A DNA stretch of 40,119 bases, taken from assembly GCA_013365325.1 (NCBI GenBank), contig JABVXV010000451.1, positions 1 through 40,119 on the forward strand, written 5' to 3'. The position numbers and the translations under genes were made by a program. Below the pieces are notes generated by a model. It was given only the letters and a program-made list of their open reading frames with translations, made no database searches and was not told the origin of the DNA. Positions within the stretch are counted from its first letter, which is position 1, and every line of letters begins with the position of its first letter. Shown piece by piece: positions 23,901-34,657 of the stretch. The DNA comes from Dipetalonema caudispina (Eukaryota > Nematoda > Chromadorea > Rhabditida > Onchocercidae).

Positions 23901-24131
23901 TGAATATGCATACAGCTTTCATGTTTCGATGATGGTTTTTTTCTTTGAAATTTTTTCGACAGCTGTTGCATTCAAATGAGACAAATCAAAAAGCCGCGCT
24001 TTCTTTTACAATGCATTAACTCCGTGATACCGAATTCATTCATTATATTACAGAAATGCCATGACCAGTTGCGTAATGATGAACACCTGTTGCGAGACGC
24101 TTTAAATAACTTAATTGATGACAACAATTAA
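17954..24131 (+). CDS. NDC80: kinetochore protein NDC80 / HEC1
   Basis: Microtubule-binding subunit of the Ndc80 complex at the outer kinetochore. Exons: 17954-17989, 18225-18322, 18783-18845, 18940-19039, 19494-19640, 19878-20006, 20368-20436, 20909-21020, 21108-21266, 21310-21401, 21655-21768, 21880-22020, 22253-22348, 22722-22865, 23189-23332, 23426-23542, 23759-23899, 24054-24131. They total 1,980 nt (659 aa; human 642). Residues 1-85 form a basic Ser-rich tail with Aurora B-like contexts (RRSF, QRSSI, RRPSH, RYSL, KRSSS). The family motif GVMKDPRNLNDRHVQQQM follows. The CH domain spans about 99-215, including ENYPQTSEKLVKSPTK and GAAHTMPHLLGAITWLIDLI. Residues about 290-655 are coiled coil, broken near 475 by a Pro-containing segment (GTYDPFF...SPNEPHFPEL) likely matching the Ndc80 loop. 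One intron is 43 nt and one is GC-AG. Confidence 0.95.
21267..21309 (+). other. 43-nt intron in NDC80
   Basis: Reading straight through this point puts the frame out of register: the frame before it ends at a stop at 21,341, while the coiled-coil frame resumes after TTTCAG at 21,309. Removing GTTTTC...TTTCAG (43 nt) joins TAC-G|AA-GAA in phase 1 and restores an uninterrupted helix-forming sequence. At 43 nt it is at the lower limit for nematode introns. Confidence 0.85.
21402..21654 (+). other. GC-AG intron in NDC80
   Basis: The coiled-coil exon must end in phase 0 to join the next exon (GGA GAG CTT). No in-phase GT exists before the TGA at about 21,426. AAG|GCATGT at 21,401/21,402 fits in phase, with a perfect exonic AAG as usually seen at GC donors. 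The nearby GTAAGG at 21,391 looks better by eye but is in the wrong phase and would give a stop four codons into the next exon. Confidence 0.75.
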
Positions 24132-24334
24132 TGTGAGATTAGAAACCATGATGACCTGGCGTTGGAATGATCATTAATTATACCGTCCAATGTAATTCCC
24201 ATGAACATCATTTTGTTTCACTACAAATTATTCTACTCATGTAATTCTTTTTTGTAAATTACTGGTACTCCTAATATTTTTATGAACAGTGATCAAGGTA
24301 ACCATAAAGTGTAACATCGAATCAAATAATCTGT

Positions 24335-24340
24335 AATAAA
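24335..24340 (+). terminator. polyadenylation signal of NDC80
   Basis: AATAAA lies about 204 nt after the NDC80 stop, followed by GTGCGCACGC, a G/C-bearing sequence unlike the AT-rich background. Confidence 0.55.
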
Positions 24341-25123
24341 GTGCGCACGCCATAAGATCTGCAGTATTGAAAAATTGGCTAATTTATTCTGCTCTTCGAC
24401 TTGTAACATAACATCAAATTAGGAAACTATTAGTGGTATTATTCTTTATTCCTTCAAAATATGACTTCTTAGTTTTCTTTGAGTCTCAGTGAAAACATAA
24501 TTATTAAGCTTCCATTGTCGTTCGAAGATACTGTTAGCAGTCACTTGTACAAACAACTTTTAACCATGATTTCGAATGTCAGTTAGGGAAACCACCATTA
24601 TTAATAATAATCTTAATATTCATTCTCCTTGAACACTCGAGAAAAACTTTAGATTTCGAATCAACATCATATGGGAATAATGAAAATTCCTAATTATGCA
24701 AAAGGATGAACTTTTGAGGAATCTGAAATACAAAAGGACTAAATAAGACAATTAAACAAGTACGACATAGCAACGGAAAAAAATACAGACAAAATATAAA
24801 AAGATAAATAGACATCTTTCAAAAATAATACGACATACAATTTTCACATCTTCAAAACTGTTCGTTACATTGTAGAAAGCTCTTATTAAAATTTGGAAAT
24901 ATTAAGGAAAATAATTGATAGAGTTCCACATGAGGTTATCTAATTCGATAACTAGTCATCTATTATAGCTGTAATCATTCTGAAAGTCTCACTAGCACAA
25001 ATTAGCAGTTAGTACCACAGAAATGTGCTAAAAATTCCGAGGAAATTTTTTTAATAATAGATGAGAAAGTTTCGCATATATACTGTATACATGAGAATAA
25101 TGCTCTGACATTTCCGTATTAGT
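24341..25123. other. convergent 3' intergenic region
   Basis: Region between the ends of two converging genes, NDC80 (plus) and the MTRES1-like gene (minus). It contains minus-strand AATAAA candidates at 24,383-24,388 and 24,445-24,450 and a minus-strand ATTAAA variant near 25,050-25,055, about 70 nt past the MTRES1-like stop. No open frame or RNA gene is supported here. Confidence 0.55.
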
Positions 25124-26225
25124 TCAAATTTTATCACGCCAGTTCTGTACATAGAAGTTTTTCCATGATTTCAAATTGATATCATAGCCCTGTTCAGTTA
25201 GGGCATAGTTGATTATTTCGATCCTATGAACTTCAGCAAATTTAGCATTACCTTCCACCGGTTGTTTCCAGATATCAATTATATCGTTCTCTTGCACCTG
25301 TAGCTCCTTATATATTATTTCCAACTTTCTGGTTTTTGAGAAATATCTTTTTTCAATAAAATTTGTAAATAAATTTGATGGGAACGATAATATACGTTAA
25401 ATGACATAGTAACAAATACAGCGATTTACCGGAAGTAACACGGTCCGATTAAGTGCAACATACTTTCCTTTTAGTCGGAAATTTCAGTTTTTCTCGTTTC
25501 TATTTTAGACTTTTCAAAAAAATGTCCCTAAATACTAAACCGTTTTTGAAAAATATCAAACAATATTGATCTGTTCATAAATGAGCACTTTTTAGTCATT
25601 TATGCATAATAATACTTCAAGAATAAAACCTTACATAATAAGCTGCTTTTCTCGGTATATTTTCTTCGTTTATCTGCACTTTACCCGTTAGGATCAACTT
25701 TTCAGCTTGTCTGAAATTAATTATTCAATTTAACGGATATTTACTAATCAATATTAGTTCTTCCTTTTTGCGTAATGGCGATAGCACTATTCTTCACACA
25801 AAAATTCCCATACTCTGGGACATATGTCGCATCATTTGTAATTATTTTGCCCAAGAAAACGGAAGTAGCCAGTCCGATAATCAAAACTGCTATTTAATTT
25901 AAATCTGAACTTAATCATTCATTTTTATAGAAAGTGACGAAACAAAAGAAACAGACTGAAGGAATACAAACCCTCGTCCTTGTCCGATTGCCCTACAAAT
26001 AATCGAATCGAGTCGTCGACTGCCCACCTTGAAAACTTGTAATCGATAATCTTTCGGTAAACCATCATCAATTATTTCAACACCAATATCCGCTTTTGGC
26101 CGTCGATAACCAGCATAAAGTCCTGCGAATATTTGAAATTTACGTACCACATGAATGGTATTGTGTTCTGAAGTGGGATATGATCGTAACAATGGTGAAA
26201 TTCTTGATATCGCCAAAGCTGTCAT
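25124..26225 (-). CDS. mitochondrial S4-domain protein, MTRES1/C6orf203 family
   Basis: A probable mitochondrial RNA-binding protein; vertebrate MTRES1 acts on mitochondrial transcription and stalled mitoribosomes. Exons: 25,972-26,225; 25,635-25,710; 25,124-25,297. The product is 167 aa (human about 240). Residues 1-35 are Arg-bearing and nearly free of acid residues, with an amphipathic look (MTALAISRISPLLRSY), fitting a mitochondrial presequence. An S4-like RNA-binding fold covers about 68-120: RRLDSIICRAIGQGRG, then QAEKLILTGKVQIN, then NDIIDIW. The C-terminal YDINLKSWKNF matches the end of the family. The acceptor CTACAG|GTG at 25,297 was chosen because it gives a gap-free fit to the S4 domain; TATAAG|GAG ten bases earlier is not excluded in principle. 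The start ATG at 26,225 directly follows TTTCAG; a more upstream ATG (26,240) would lie in the acceptor region. Confidence 0.82.
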
Positions 26226-26233
26226 CTGAAATA
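26226..26233 (-). promoter_or_regulatory. candidate SL trans-splice acceptor of the MTRES1-like gene
   Basis: On the minus strand TATTTCAG abuts the ATG at 26,225, the same arrangement as at NDC80. This argues against starting at the in-frame ATG 15 bases upstream. Confidence 0.6.
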
Positions 26234-27588
26234 CTTCCATTATTTGATGTTTAATATGTATGTAATACTACTCTTCTAAATATACAATTCCTGAATTACA
26301 ATCATTTTAGCATTTCTAATTCGATCTATTCACCAGTTCGATTTTACTATACACTCTAGATACAGCAATTAGCCTTGATATACTATTGGCATCATTCAAA
26401 TAATAAGATATTAGCTTGTCAATACTATAACATTTAAATTTGCTAATCACTCGAAATAGATTAATCATATAAATCATAAAAATTAGGCTGAATAGGAATT
26501 GCTAGGAAACAAGCATTTTCGAAACATTTATTCGTACCATTTATATCAAAAATATTAAAAAAAAAAAACAAAAAAATTTGTAATAAATCATAAATTTGCA
26601 TGTTATTCTTGCATACGAAATTATCAACTATAAAATCAATGAATCAATTAACTATCAAAGTAAATCTTTTCCATAGGAATTTGTTAAAAATTTTGCAAAA
26701 AAAAAAAAAAAAAAATCAAAGAAGTATGTAAAATTAAAAGGATAAATGCAAATAAAAGTATGCAGAAATATCATCTTCAGAAAAGAAGTAAACAATAAGC
26801 AAATAAGTGGTTAAAAAACTTCATGAAATTTTTATTAAATTAAAAATGGAAATTAAATTGAATATAAAATTAATACCATCACAAATAAGTGATAATCGTG
26901 AATAGAAAAAAGTAAGAATAAATTAGAAAGGAATAAAGTAAGTGTGGAAAAAACGATTGGAAATGGAATGAAATGAATAACCGATAAAGTTAATAGTAAT
27001 TAAAATCGCACATGCATTCAATTAAAAGCAAGCAATTAATGAAATAAATGTTTTATAAGTAAGTTTAAATGGCTAAATATCAAATGATACCATTTAACCC
27101 ATTCATGATAGGCTTATATTCGATATGCTACTAATTAAGTAAAACATTTCTGATATGATATTCAAATTAGTTTTAGATGAAGATTTAGATATAAATCATA
27201 TCGATAATTTATTCTCTTATTAAAGAATTTTATAAGTGATAATTTTACTCACAAAATAATTTGTTAAATTTTATTAATGAGATATTCTGTTAGTGATTTG
27301 GTTTTGCTAATGATAATTTTAATTTCTGATATTAGAATAATAATATTTTATTAATTAGAAATGTGATATTATTTGCTATTAGAATAGTAATAATAAAGAT
27401 TGAGGAATAAAATAATATAAATTGAATAAAATAAATTTGAAACTAATATACATTGTTAATAGTTATTAAATTTTAAGATTGATAAATATTTTTCCAAAAA
27501 TGAAATTTTAAAATAAAAAACTAATGTATTGTATTCTAAATTATATTAATATTATTTGATTTTAATGATACTTGAAAGTTTTTTTTTT
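26234..27588. other. divergent AT-rich intergenic region
   Basis: About 1.4 kb between the 5' ends of the MTRES1-like gene (minus) and INTS9 (plus), presumably holding both promoters. It is very AT-rich with A-runs near 26,560 and 26,698-26,715. No gene or RNA is recognisable. Confidence 0.6.
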
Positions 27589-27598
27589 CTTTTTTCAG
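27589..27598 (+). promoter_or_regulatory. candidate SL acceptor in INTS9 5' leader
   Basis: A long pyrimidine run ending CTTTTTTCAG lies 92 nt before the INTS9 ATG. It is the strongest acceptor upstream of the gene and has no obvious cis donor partner, so a trans-splice site is the simplest reading. A 5' UTR intron is the alternative. Confidence 0.5.
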
Positions 27599-27690
27599 AA
27601 CATTGGCTTATGTAAAAATTTTATAAACGAGTTATAACTGTCAATAGCGAAATATTAATTATCATCAAAAGAAGTTAGCAATTCAATATC

Positions 27691-30600
27691 ATGCAGTTGG
27701 TAAGTATTTTCTTATTGCTAATGTTAGCAATAATTATCATTGATATATAACTAATCACTTTGTTACTATAAACGAATGAAAAAGAGAAAAAACAAAAGTA
27801 ATTCAATGAATTAATGTTCAGTAAATTGCATTTTATAAAAATTTTCTAATTAGACATTATTCGATCAATTAAAAGCATCGAGTGCTTTATTCTATTAATT
27901 TAAAAAGATCTAAAGTAATATGAGTATTTCATCTGATCATCCGGTCTCATAAAAATTTTCGAACTTTTCATGATCATTTGCTTGGACAATTAAAAGGACT
28001 ATAAAATGGTACAAGTTCTTATTCGATTGGTTAATTAGTTAGCAATAATAGTTTCAATTAATTCGTAAAATTAATTACGAAGATTAGATTCTTTTGCAGA
28101 TACCATTATCACCTCAACCGTATCGGCCATGTTTATTATTGAAATGGTCATCAGCGAGCATATTATTGGATTGTGCTGTTGATATGGATGCCCTTTCATC
28201 ATTCCTTCCAGCTGCACTTTGTAAAAGGTTAAATTCTGAATTTTGCCTTCTTATTTCTTGAAAAATTTCTAAATTTTAGTACCGATTCCATTACTAGTAT
28301 AATTATTTCATTTATTCTTTTGGAATATATGCATTTCTTATTACATCCACGCCATATGTATCGATCTCACCGACGATTTTTTCTCAAATATACAGTTATA
28401 CATTTATACTAATACCGTATTGTTTAATATCTTTAAGAAATTTTTCTTCAAATTTCAGTAAACTTTTTTCTAATTTACCGATGTATCCGAAAAATGCACC
28501 GAAGAATTGTCTTAAACGACACGGTGAGCATGTTCTTGTTGATGGACCGTTTGAAGTACATCCTGCACAGGTTATTTTTTTCTCATTTTTTCTTTTAAAT
28601 CATTAGCTATATTATTTCTGATCGAAATTAACTTCTTCCATGCTAGCCTTGTCTTATTATTCATTTGTTTTATATGTTACTATCTATTTCTGTTCTAGCA
28701 AAACTACAATTTTTCAGATTTGTTCCACATCAATGGATTCCGTAGATGCGATATTGGTCTCAAACTGGATGTCACTTCTTGCATTGCCATTTTTTACAGA
28801 AGAAACAAATTTTACCGGTGTTGTGTATGCAACTGATCCTACACTTCAACTTGGAAGGTATTAGAATAATAAAGTGATGAATGATTTATAATTATTTAAT
28901 TTGAAGTTAAACTCGTAATGACATTTTGATCAATTAGGTTATTGAGGCAAAACGAGGAAATATCTCCGGAGCAATCAGTATAGATTATATGAAGCAGTAT
29001 TATTTGATTATTATTGACCAATGAATTTTTTAAGATTAGTTATGGAAGAATTGCTAGATTTTTTTGATCGAGTTGATCGGGAGGAACGAGACTGTTCATG
29101 GAAGATGCCAACATTATTCATGTATATCCTTCACAAGTTCTCTTTATTTGTCCATTTGTTTTGCACGAATTATTCTTTTAAGACTTCTCACTTAAAAAAG
29201 TTTCTTCTTTTCAAGTACTTCAAGTATTGTGTAGTGATTATTAATTATATATAATACCAATAACATATTCATTTGATGCTGGAATGAAATCTTTTCATTG
29301 CGTAAGTCCATATACTTTAACTCGTAGGAGTTTCCCTAATGTTCCGACAAGTGATCCACGTGAATGGAGGCCATTTTACAATCGTGAACAAATGGAAAAT
29401 TGTTTGACAAAAGTGCAGCGAATATCATTTCGAGAATCTATTGTAAGTTTGAGTGAATCTCCTACGAAATCTGATCTAAACATGCGTTCAAAGTATAAGG
29501 AAACGATTTGTAATGGTATTATCGAATCGTAGTAAACCTTTATTAAGCTTGTTTCGTCTTCCCTCTTGCACTCTGTGAAATGTTTAGAGGTGATCTCGTA
29601 GAAGATTAAAATCACATCCAGCCAACATGTTCAGAATATACAAAACTATACGTTAATTATCTAAAGTTGTGGTTAGATTAATGGTGTTGTAGACGTGTGC
29701 TACGATACGGCCGCGTTCCTGATGTAAGATCAGGTTACTACGGAAAATTTCCATTATAGCGTGATCATACGTCAGGAATATGCCGTGCATTGAATGTCGC
29801 AAGAGAGTAACCAGTGATATGATGTAGTTAAGATAAACCTTGTTTGTCACGTATTTTGAAAATAACTAATCCAACGATTTGATTTTGCAGAATATTCACG
29901 GTGCTGCAACTATTGCGGCATATTCAAGTGGTTATTCAATAGGGTCATGTAACTGGATTGTGCATACTGAACATGAAAAGGTATGCATTTCTATGAAATC
30001 TAATTTTATTTTACGTTATTTCAATACGTTTTGTTTTCAAATCCTTTATTTATGCATTTCTCATTAAATTTAATACGTGTTACTTGTATGTATGAAAGGA
30101 TACAGACGTTTGTATTACATATGCTTGTCAGTGCTTATCAGATTGCTACTTATCATTTGCTCTAATCTATTTTTTATTTGAAGATTTAAACCATACAAAG
30201 TGACTTCTTCCTTCCATGTGATAAAATATTACAAGTATTTAATATTTAATGAAATTATAAAATATGATGGGATGCGTAATTATGTATGCATAATCATGCG
30301 CATTTCGAAAATATTTTTAACGCTTTAAGATAGGCTATTTGTCAGCAACGTCATCAAGGAATTCACATACAAAACCGGTTCAGTGGGATCAACTTCGTGG
30401 TTGCGATGCTCTTATTTTGACTTCCATTTGTCGGTTTCCGGAACACAGCCCTGAAACATCGGTAAGGAGTTTTTTTGTTACTTGGGATATGTAGCATTTC
30501 CTCAATTGATCGGTATTCCCGGTCGAATGTTTTTGTGTAGTTATTGAAAAAAAAGTCATATTTCTAATATACAATGCATAGGAATAAATACTATTTATTT

Positions 30601-33600
30601 AATATTTGTTCACAATAATAATAGTATTCTTTTTTTAAAAAAAAATATTTGAAATATTATTTTCTTTCAAGATTTGTTTGAAATTAGTGAGGTTTTTATG
30701 ATTACTTACCAAACTTAAGAATTTCTGAGCAAACTATTGTCTTAATATTAGACAAAACAATGTTTGCCGTACCTCTAGAGGTTTTTACCGCATTCTACTT
30801 TAAATTTAAGGTGTGCCATGCATTTGCTGTTATCGCTGATACACTTAAGAGGAATGGTTCTGTATTGATGCCGATTTGTCCAACGGGTGTACTATATGAT
30901 TTGCTTGAAGTTATTTCTATGCAATTAGATCAGGTAAAATAACTTGTAGATTAGATGAAATTATTAGTATTGCTTTTGATGGTTCATGTTTCGACAGCTT
31001 TCTTTTTACGTCATTTACTTAACCAGTTTTACTTTTTATTGGAGGAGCAATTGAAAGGTGATTGTAGGATTATTTTTTGTAGACGTTTCCGGATGATTAC
31101 CATAAAAAATTGTGGAAGGATGTAAACTGTCATTCCCTGTTAAGTGACAGTGATTGAATTTAAGGATTTTTAAGTTTGATATGCACATCTAGAAAAGGGA
31201 AGCTTTATTTTGATGGGAAATTAGTAGATGAAGTAATCGGTTAATTTAGTGAATAATTTTGAATCTTTTTCGAGGAAGACATCATATTCATCAGTGACGA
31301 ATTTCATTTGTCATAATAGACTATTTTAAGCATGATGTGTCAGTGGATGTTCCTGTATATTTCATTTCACCGGTTGCCGAGAGTACTTTAGCATATTCAA
31401 ATATTTACGCTGAATGGTTATCTGAAAAAAAGCAAAATATGGTGAATATACCAGAAGAACCATTTAAACATGGATTGGTATCTTTTTTTTCCCGAAAAAT
31501 TTTTTAGGTTAAATAACAGGATGATTTGCTAAGGTGTTAGTCGTTTTATTTGCTTATAATTTTCATTTCACTTATCAATAAAGAGTGAAAAGAGGGAGAG
31601 GAAGTAATAAATAGGATGAGTCACTTAGTTGAGAATGCTATTTATGAATTACGATTACGATATGTAGCAAAATACTTGATTTTATTCTTAACTCATGCTA
31701 CTTGAACCCAGTTGTGACATTTCATTTTTCAGATGTCAAGAAATGGTCGCTTGAAAGTTTACGATAATATTTACGGTGATTTTTGTCGACAGATGCGAAC
31801 ACCATGTGTTATTTTTACTGGACATCCTTCGCTACGGATCGGTAATGCTGTACATTTTCTGGAAATGTGGGGAAACGATTCAAAGAATGCACTGATTATG
31901 ACAGGTATAATTTTATTTGGTATTTTTTGAATTCTTCCATTTGTTCGTTCAAAAAAGCTAAGCAAGATTTGCTCATATATTCAGTGTCTTGCATTATCTT
32001 CTTTTAGATAGTTAACAATGTCAGCTACTTACTATAGAACACTCATTGGCTAGGTTGTATGTTAGTTATGCGTTAGGTAACTTTCAGATTTCATCAAAAA
32101 ACTTCTGCTTTAGATCCGGATTATCCAATCCAAAATGTGTATGGACCGTATGAGAAACTTTCAATACGTGCATTTTTCTTTCCAATTGAAACAAGGCTGG
32201 ATTTTTCACAGCTTAACCCTTCTATATTACCGGATCTTGCACCAAAGCTTTTGGTAATGCCCGAAGTTTATGCACAACCTCCACCAAATTCATCACAACG
32301 TACCGATTTCGTTGTTTCATATGTAAATACTTTTTTCTTAAATTATTTTGTGTAAATAGATAATTTATATGGTCGGATCTCACTTTCACCGACACCAGAG
32401 TTAGTAATAGTTGCGGTAAGAGCAAAAGTAATTGTAAATTCTGTAAATAGCTTTGTCTTGTTGCACGTCACTTTGCATTTTCAAAAATTCCCAAAAAGTT
32501 CCTTTTTCGAATTGTTTGTTCTTTTAATGAGTTGAGAGCTGTCTCTAATAAAGCTTCTGAAATGAATTTTTTATTCATAGAATGCGCGGGCTACTTTTCG
32601 TTACGGCGATACTTTTACGATACCTTCGACAACAAAAACAAAACGAGTTCGCTTACATCCAGACGTATGTTTTTTTCTTTTGAATTAATTTATTCTGCCG
32701 GACGAGCTTTCAGGAAGGGTTGCTTTTATTGTTGTTAGTATTTTTATATATTCTTTTACTGATATTTGCTAATCATAAAGCAAGAATGAGTCGAAAATCA
32801 TTCATGAAGACAGCTTTCATGAAGGCGGATATATCTGTAAATGGAAGGGACGAATTGGGTGAAAAGAGATATGGTCGTCAAAGGAATTCTGAGACATTCA
32901 TGCTTATATTCCAGTAAAATCCATCACAGCAGATCGACATAGTTTATTTTCTTCTTTTCATTAATATTGGCATTTCAGACTCTTCGAAGCATTGAATTGC
33001 GTGGACATCATGATCATAATGATGTTGGGCTTTCGTCACTTAAGGGCGTTCTTTCAGTGTATGATAATATTCTGGAACTTAATGTAAGTTGCTACTAATT
33101 CAGTCAGTATAAGTTTTTATTTTCAAAAATTTCTACCTTGTTTTATTGTATTTTGTTATTTTCAGCCGGATATGGGAGCAAAAATAAGGGATGTATGTGT
33201 TGGAAAACTTGACCCTAAAACATTTGCCCAAACTTTAGCAAAAGTAAGTTCATTTTGCTTTCAAAACTCAGCAAGCATTTTACATACGATTTCAGTGCCT
33301 TAAGTGAAATGACAATAGTTTTTGAATTATTGCTATTATTTTTAGTATCGTCCATTGAATTATCAAAATTTGTATTAAAACAATAGTTTGCCAACTGATA
33401 TGGTGTTTTCCATAAGATATTGATTAATACCTATTTTAGTAAATGATAACGCAGCCTCAATATCCATCCGTTAGTTCCATATAATTATGATATCCAAAAC
33501 TTATTTTTGATATTTTTAGATGAATTTAAAATATTCGCAACATCAAATTGACGGGAATATTCGTTTCACCTTTGTAAGTGTTTATAATGTTATTTCCTTG

Positions 33601-33907
33601 TTAGATTTTATATTAAATACCAAAAAATACTTTTAAATTGTAAATATGAAAAGATTGTCGAGCGGCAGGAGTCAAAGAGTAATCATTAAGGCAACAGACA
33701 GTCCATAGACTACCATTCATTTTTTTTTTTGTATAACTACTTTATTGTTTCACGTATTTATGAATTTAATATGCATAATTTCAGGATACTCTCAATGCTA
33801 CTGTATATATTGAAAATGATGGTTTTCGGACGGTTATTAGTAGTCCAAATCGAGAAAATCGTCAGCTTTTATCGGAAGCTGTTGCTATTTGTTTGAAAAT
33901 ACTATGA
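27691..33907 (+). CDS. INTS9: Integrator complex subunit 9
   Basis: Catalytically inactive metallo-beta-lactamase/beta-CASP partner of the INTS11 endonuclease in the nuclear Integrator complex, which cleaves snRNA 3' ends and nascent transcripts. Exons: 27691-27699, 28100-28227, 28459-28570, 28718-28857, 29035-29121, 29328-29442, 29891-29980, 30330-30461, 30811-30933, 31331-31477, 31733-31904, 32114-32322, 32581-32664, 32979-33083, 33166-33243, 33520-33573, 33785-33907. They total 1,908 nt (635 aa; human 658). Family landmarks: ILLDCAVDM near the start, TNFTGVVYATDPTLQLGR (about 112-129), SSGYSIGSCNWIV (about 212), PVYFISPVAESTLAYSNIYAEWL (about 320-342), VIFTGHPSLRIGNAVHFLEMWG (about 387) and AQPPPNSSQRTD. 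The HxHxDH position reads SNWMSL (98-103). Residues about 517-635 match the C-terminal INTS11-binding part. The first exon is only 9 nt. Two acceptors (TTTAAG at 30,329 and 30,810) lack the usual C. Confidence 0.93.
28938..28983 (+). other. decoy or alternative exon in INTS9 intron 4
   Basis: After AATTAG at 28,937 a short stretch reads in phase with exon 4 as GR-LLRQNEEISPEQSV and then TAG at 28,981-28,983. The main model skips it and joins 28,857 to 29,035. If used, it would truncate INTS9 at about 144 aa. It may be a cryptic site only. Confidence 0.25.
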
Positions 33908-34032
33908 AACAGTTGTTCATCATTCCTCTTGTTTGAAGTTACTACCTATTTGCATTCGATATGAACTTAGAAGTTTAATTTAGTGTATTTATTTGATGAA
34001 ATTAAGTACCGGCTTACTAACACATATATACA

Positions 34033-34038
34033 AATAAA
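34033..34038 (+). terminator. polyadenylation signal of INTS9
   Basis: AATAAA lies about 126 nt after the INTS9 TGA in an otherwise gene-free leader. The motif is common in AT-rich DNA, so moderate confidence only. Confidence 0.45.
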
Positions 34039-34449
34039 TATTTGATGAGCATGATATTGCATAAATTGATCTTCAGTGTTATCACATTTATAGGAAAAGA
34101 ATGAAAGAAAATCTTGTAAGTTGACAAAAGTATTAAATTTAATTTCGTTTATCTTTACTACCTCATCTGCTTACTTTCTGTGTTGTTATCTATTAAACAG
34201 CTCATATATGTACAAATTATTCATTTATGTTCTATTGTTAGCATTATACATTTCCTGAAATATTTTCGTAACATGAAGAATGAAATATTTTTATCAAATT
34301 TCCATTTTCAGTGATCTTATCTATATCTATAGATTGTTTACTACCTGTTAAAGAGAATAAAGCAAGTTATATTTGCATATGATTTTAAACGACTTCACTA
34401 TTTGTTATTGATTAATACTATAATATTAATTTTCTTTGCTTTCTTCCAG

Positions 34450-34657
34450 TTTTATTTCATATCCGGTTTTCCGTGCTTTAAACTTCCTAAACTGGTGCCT
34501 TATCATAAATTTCCAAAAAGATAATTCACCAATTACTGCATTATTGAGATTTCATACGGCTAAAGTTTGGATTGAATTATATCGTAGTGCAAAAAAGACC
34601 TTAAAAATTTCAAAAAGAAAAAAATTAGAAAGGTTATTATATGAGAAAATTAATTGA
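34450..34657 (+). other. candidate terminal exon, unidentified
   Basis: A very strong acceptor (TTTGCTTTCTTCCAG, ending 34,449) is followed by an open frame in the phase-2 register ending TGA at 34,655-34,657. It is protein-like, ending with a basic tail (about 37 aa, including FHTAKVWIELYRSAKK and KLERLLYEKIN). A second register right after the acceptor also reads plausibly for 24 codons. No partner exon is clear between the INTS9 stop and this site. It could be an alternative INTS9 3' exon, part of an unseen gene, or chance. Confidence 0.3.

Noticed and set aside
31771..31965. A minus-strand frame of 64 codons
   Set aside because: Antisense shadow of the INTS9 GHPSLR exon.
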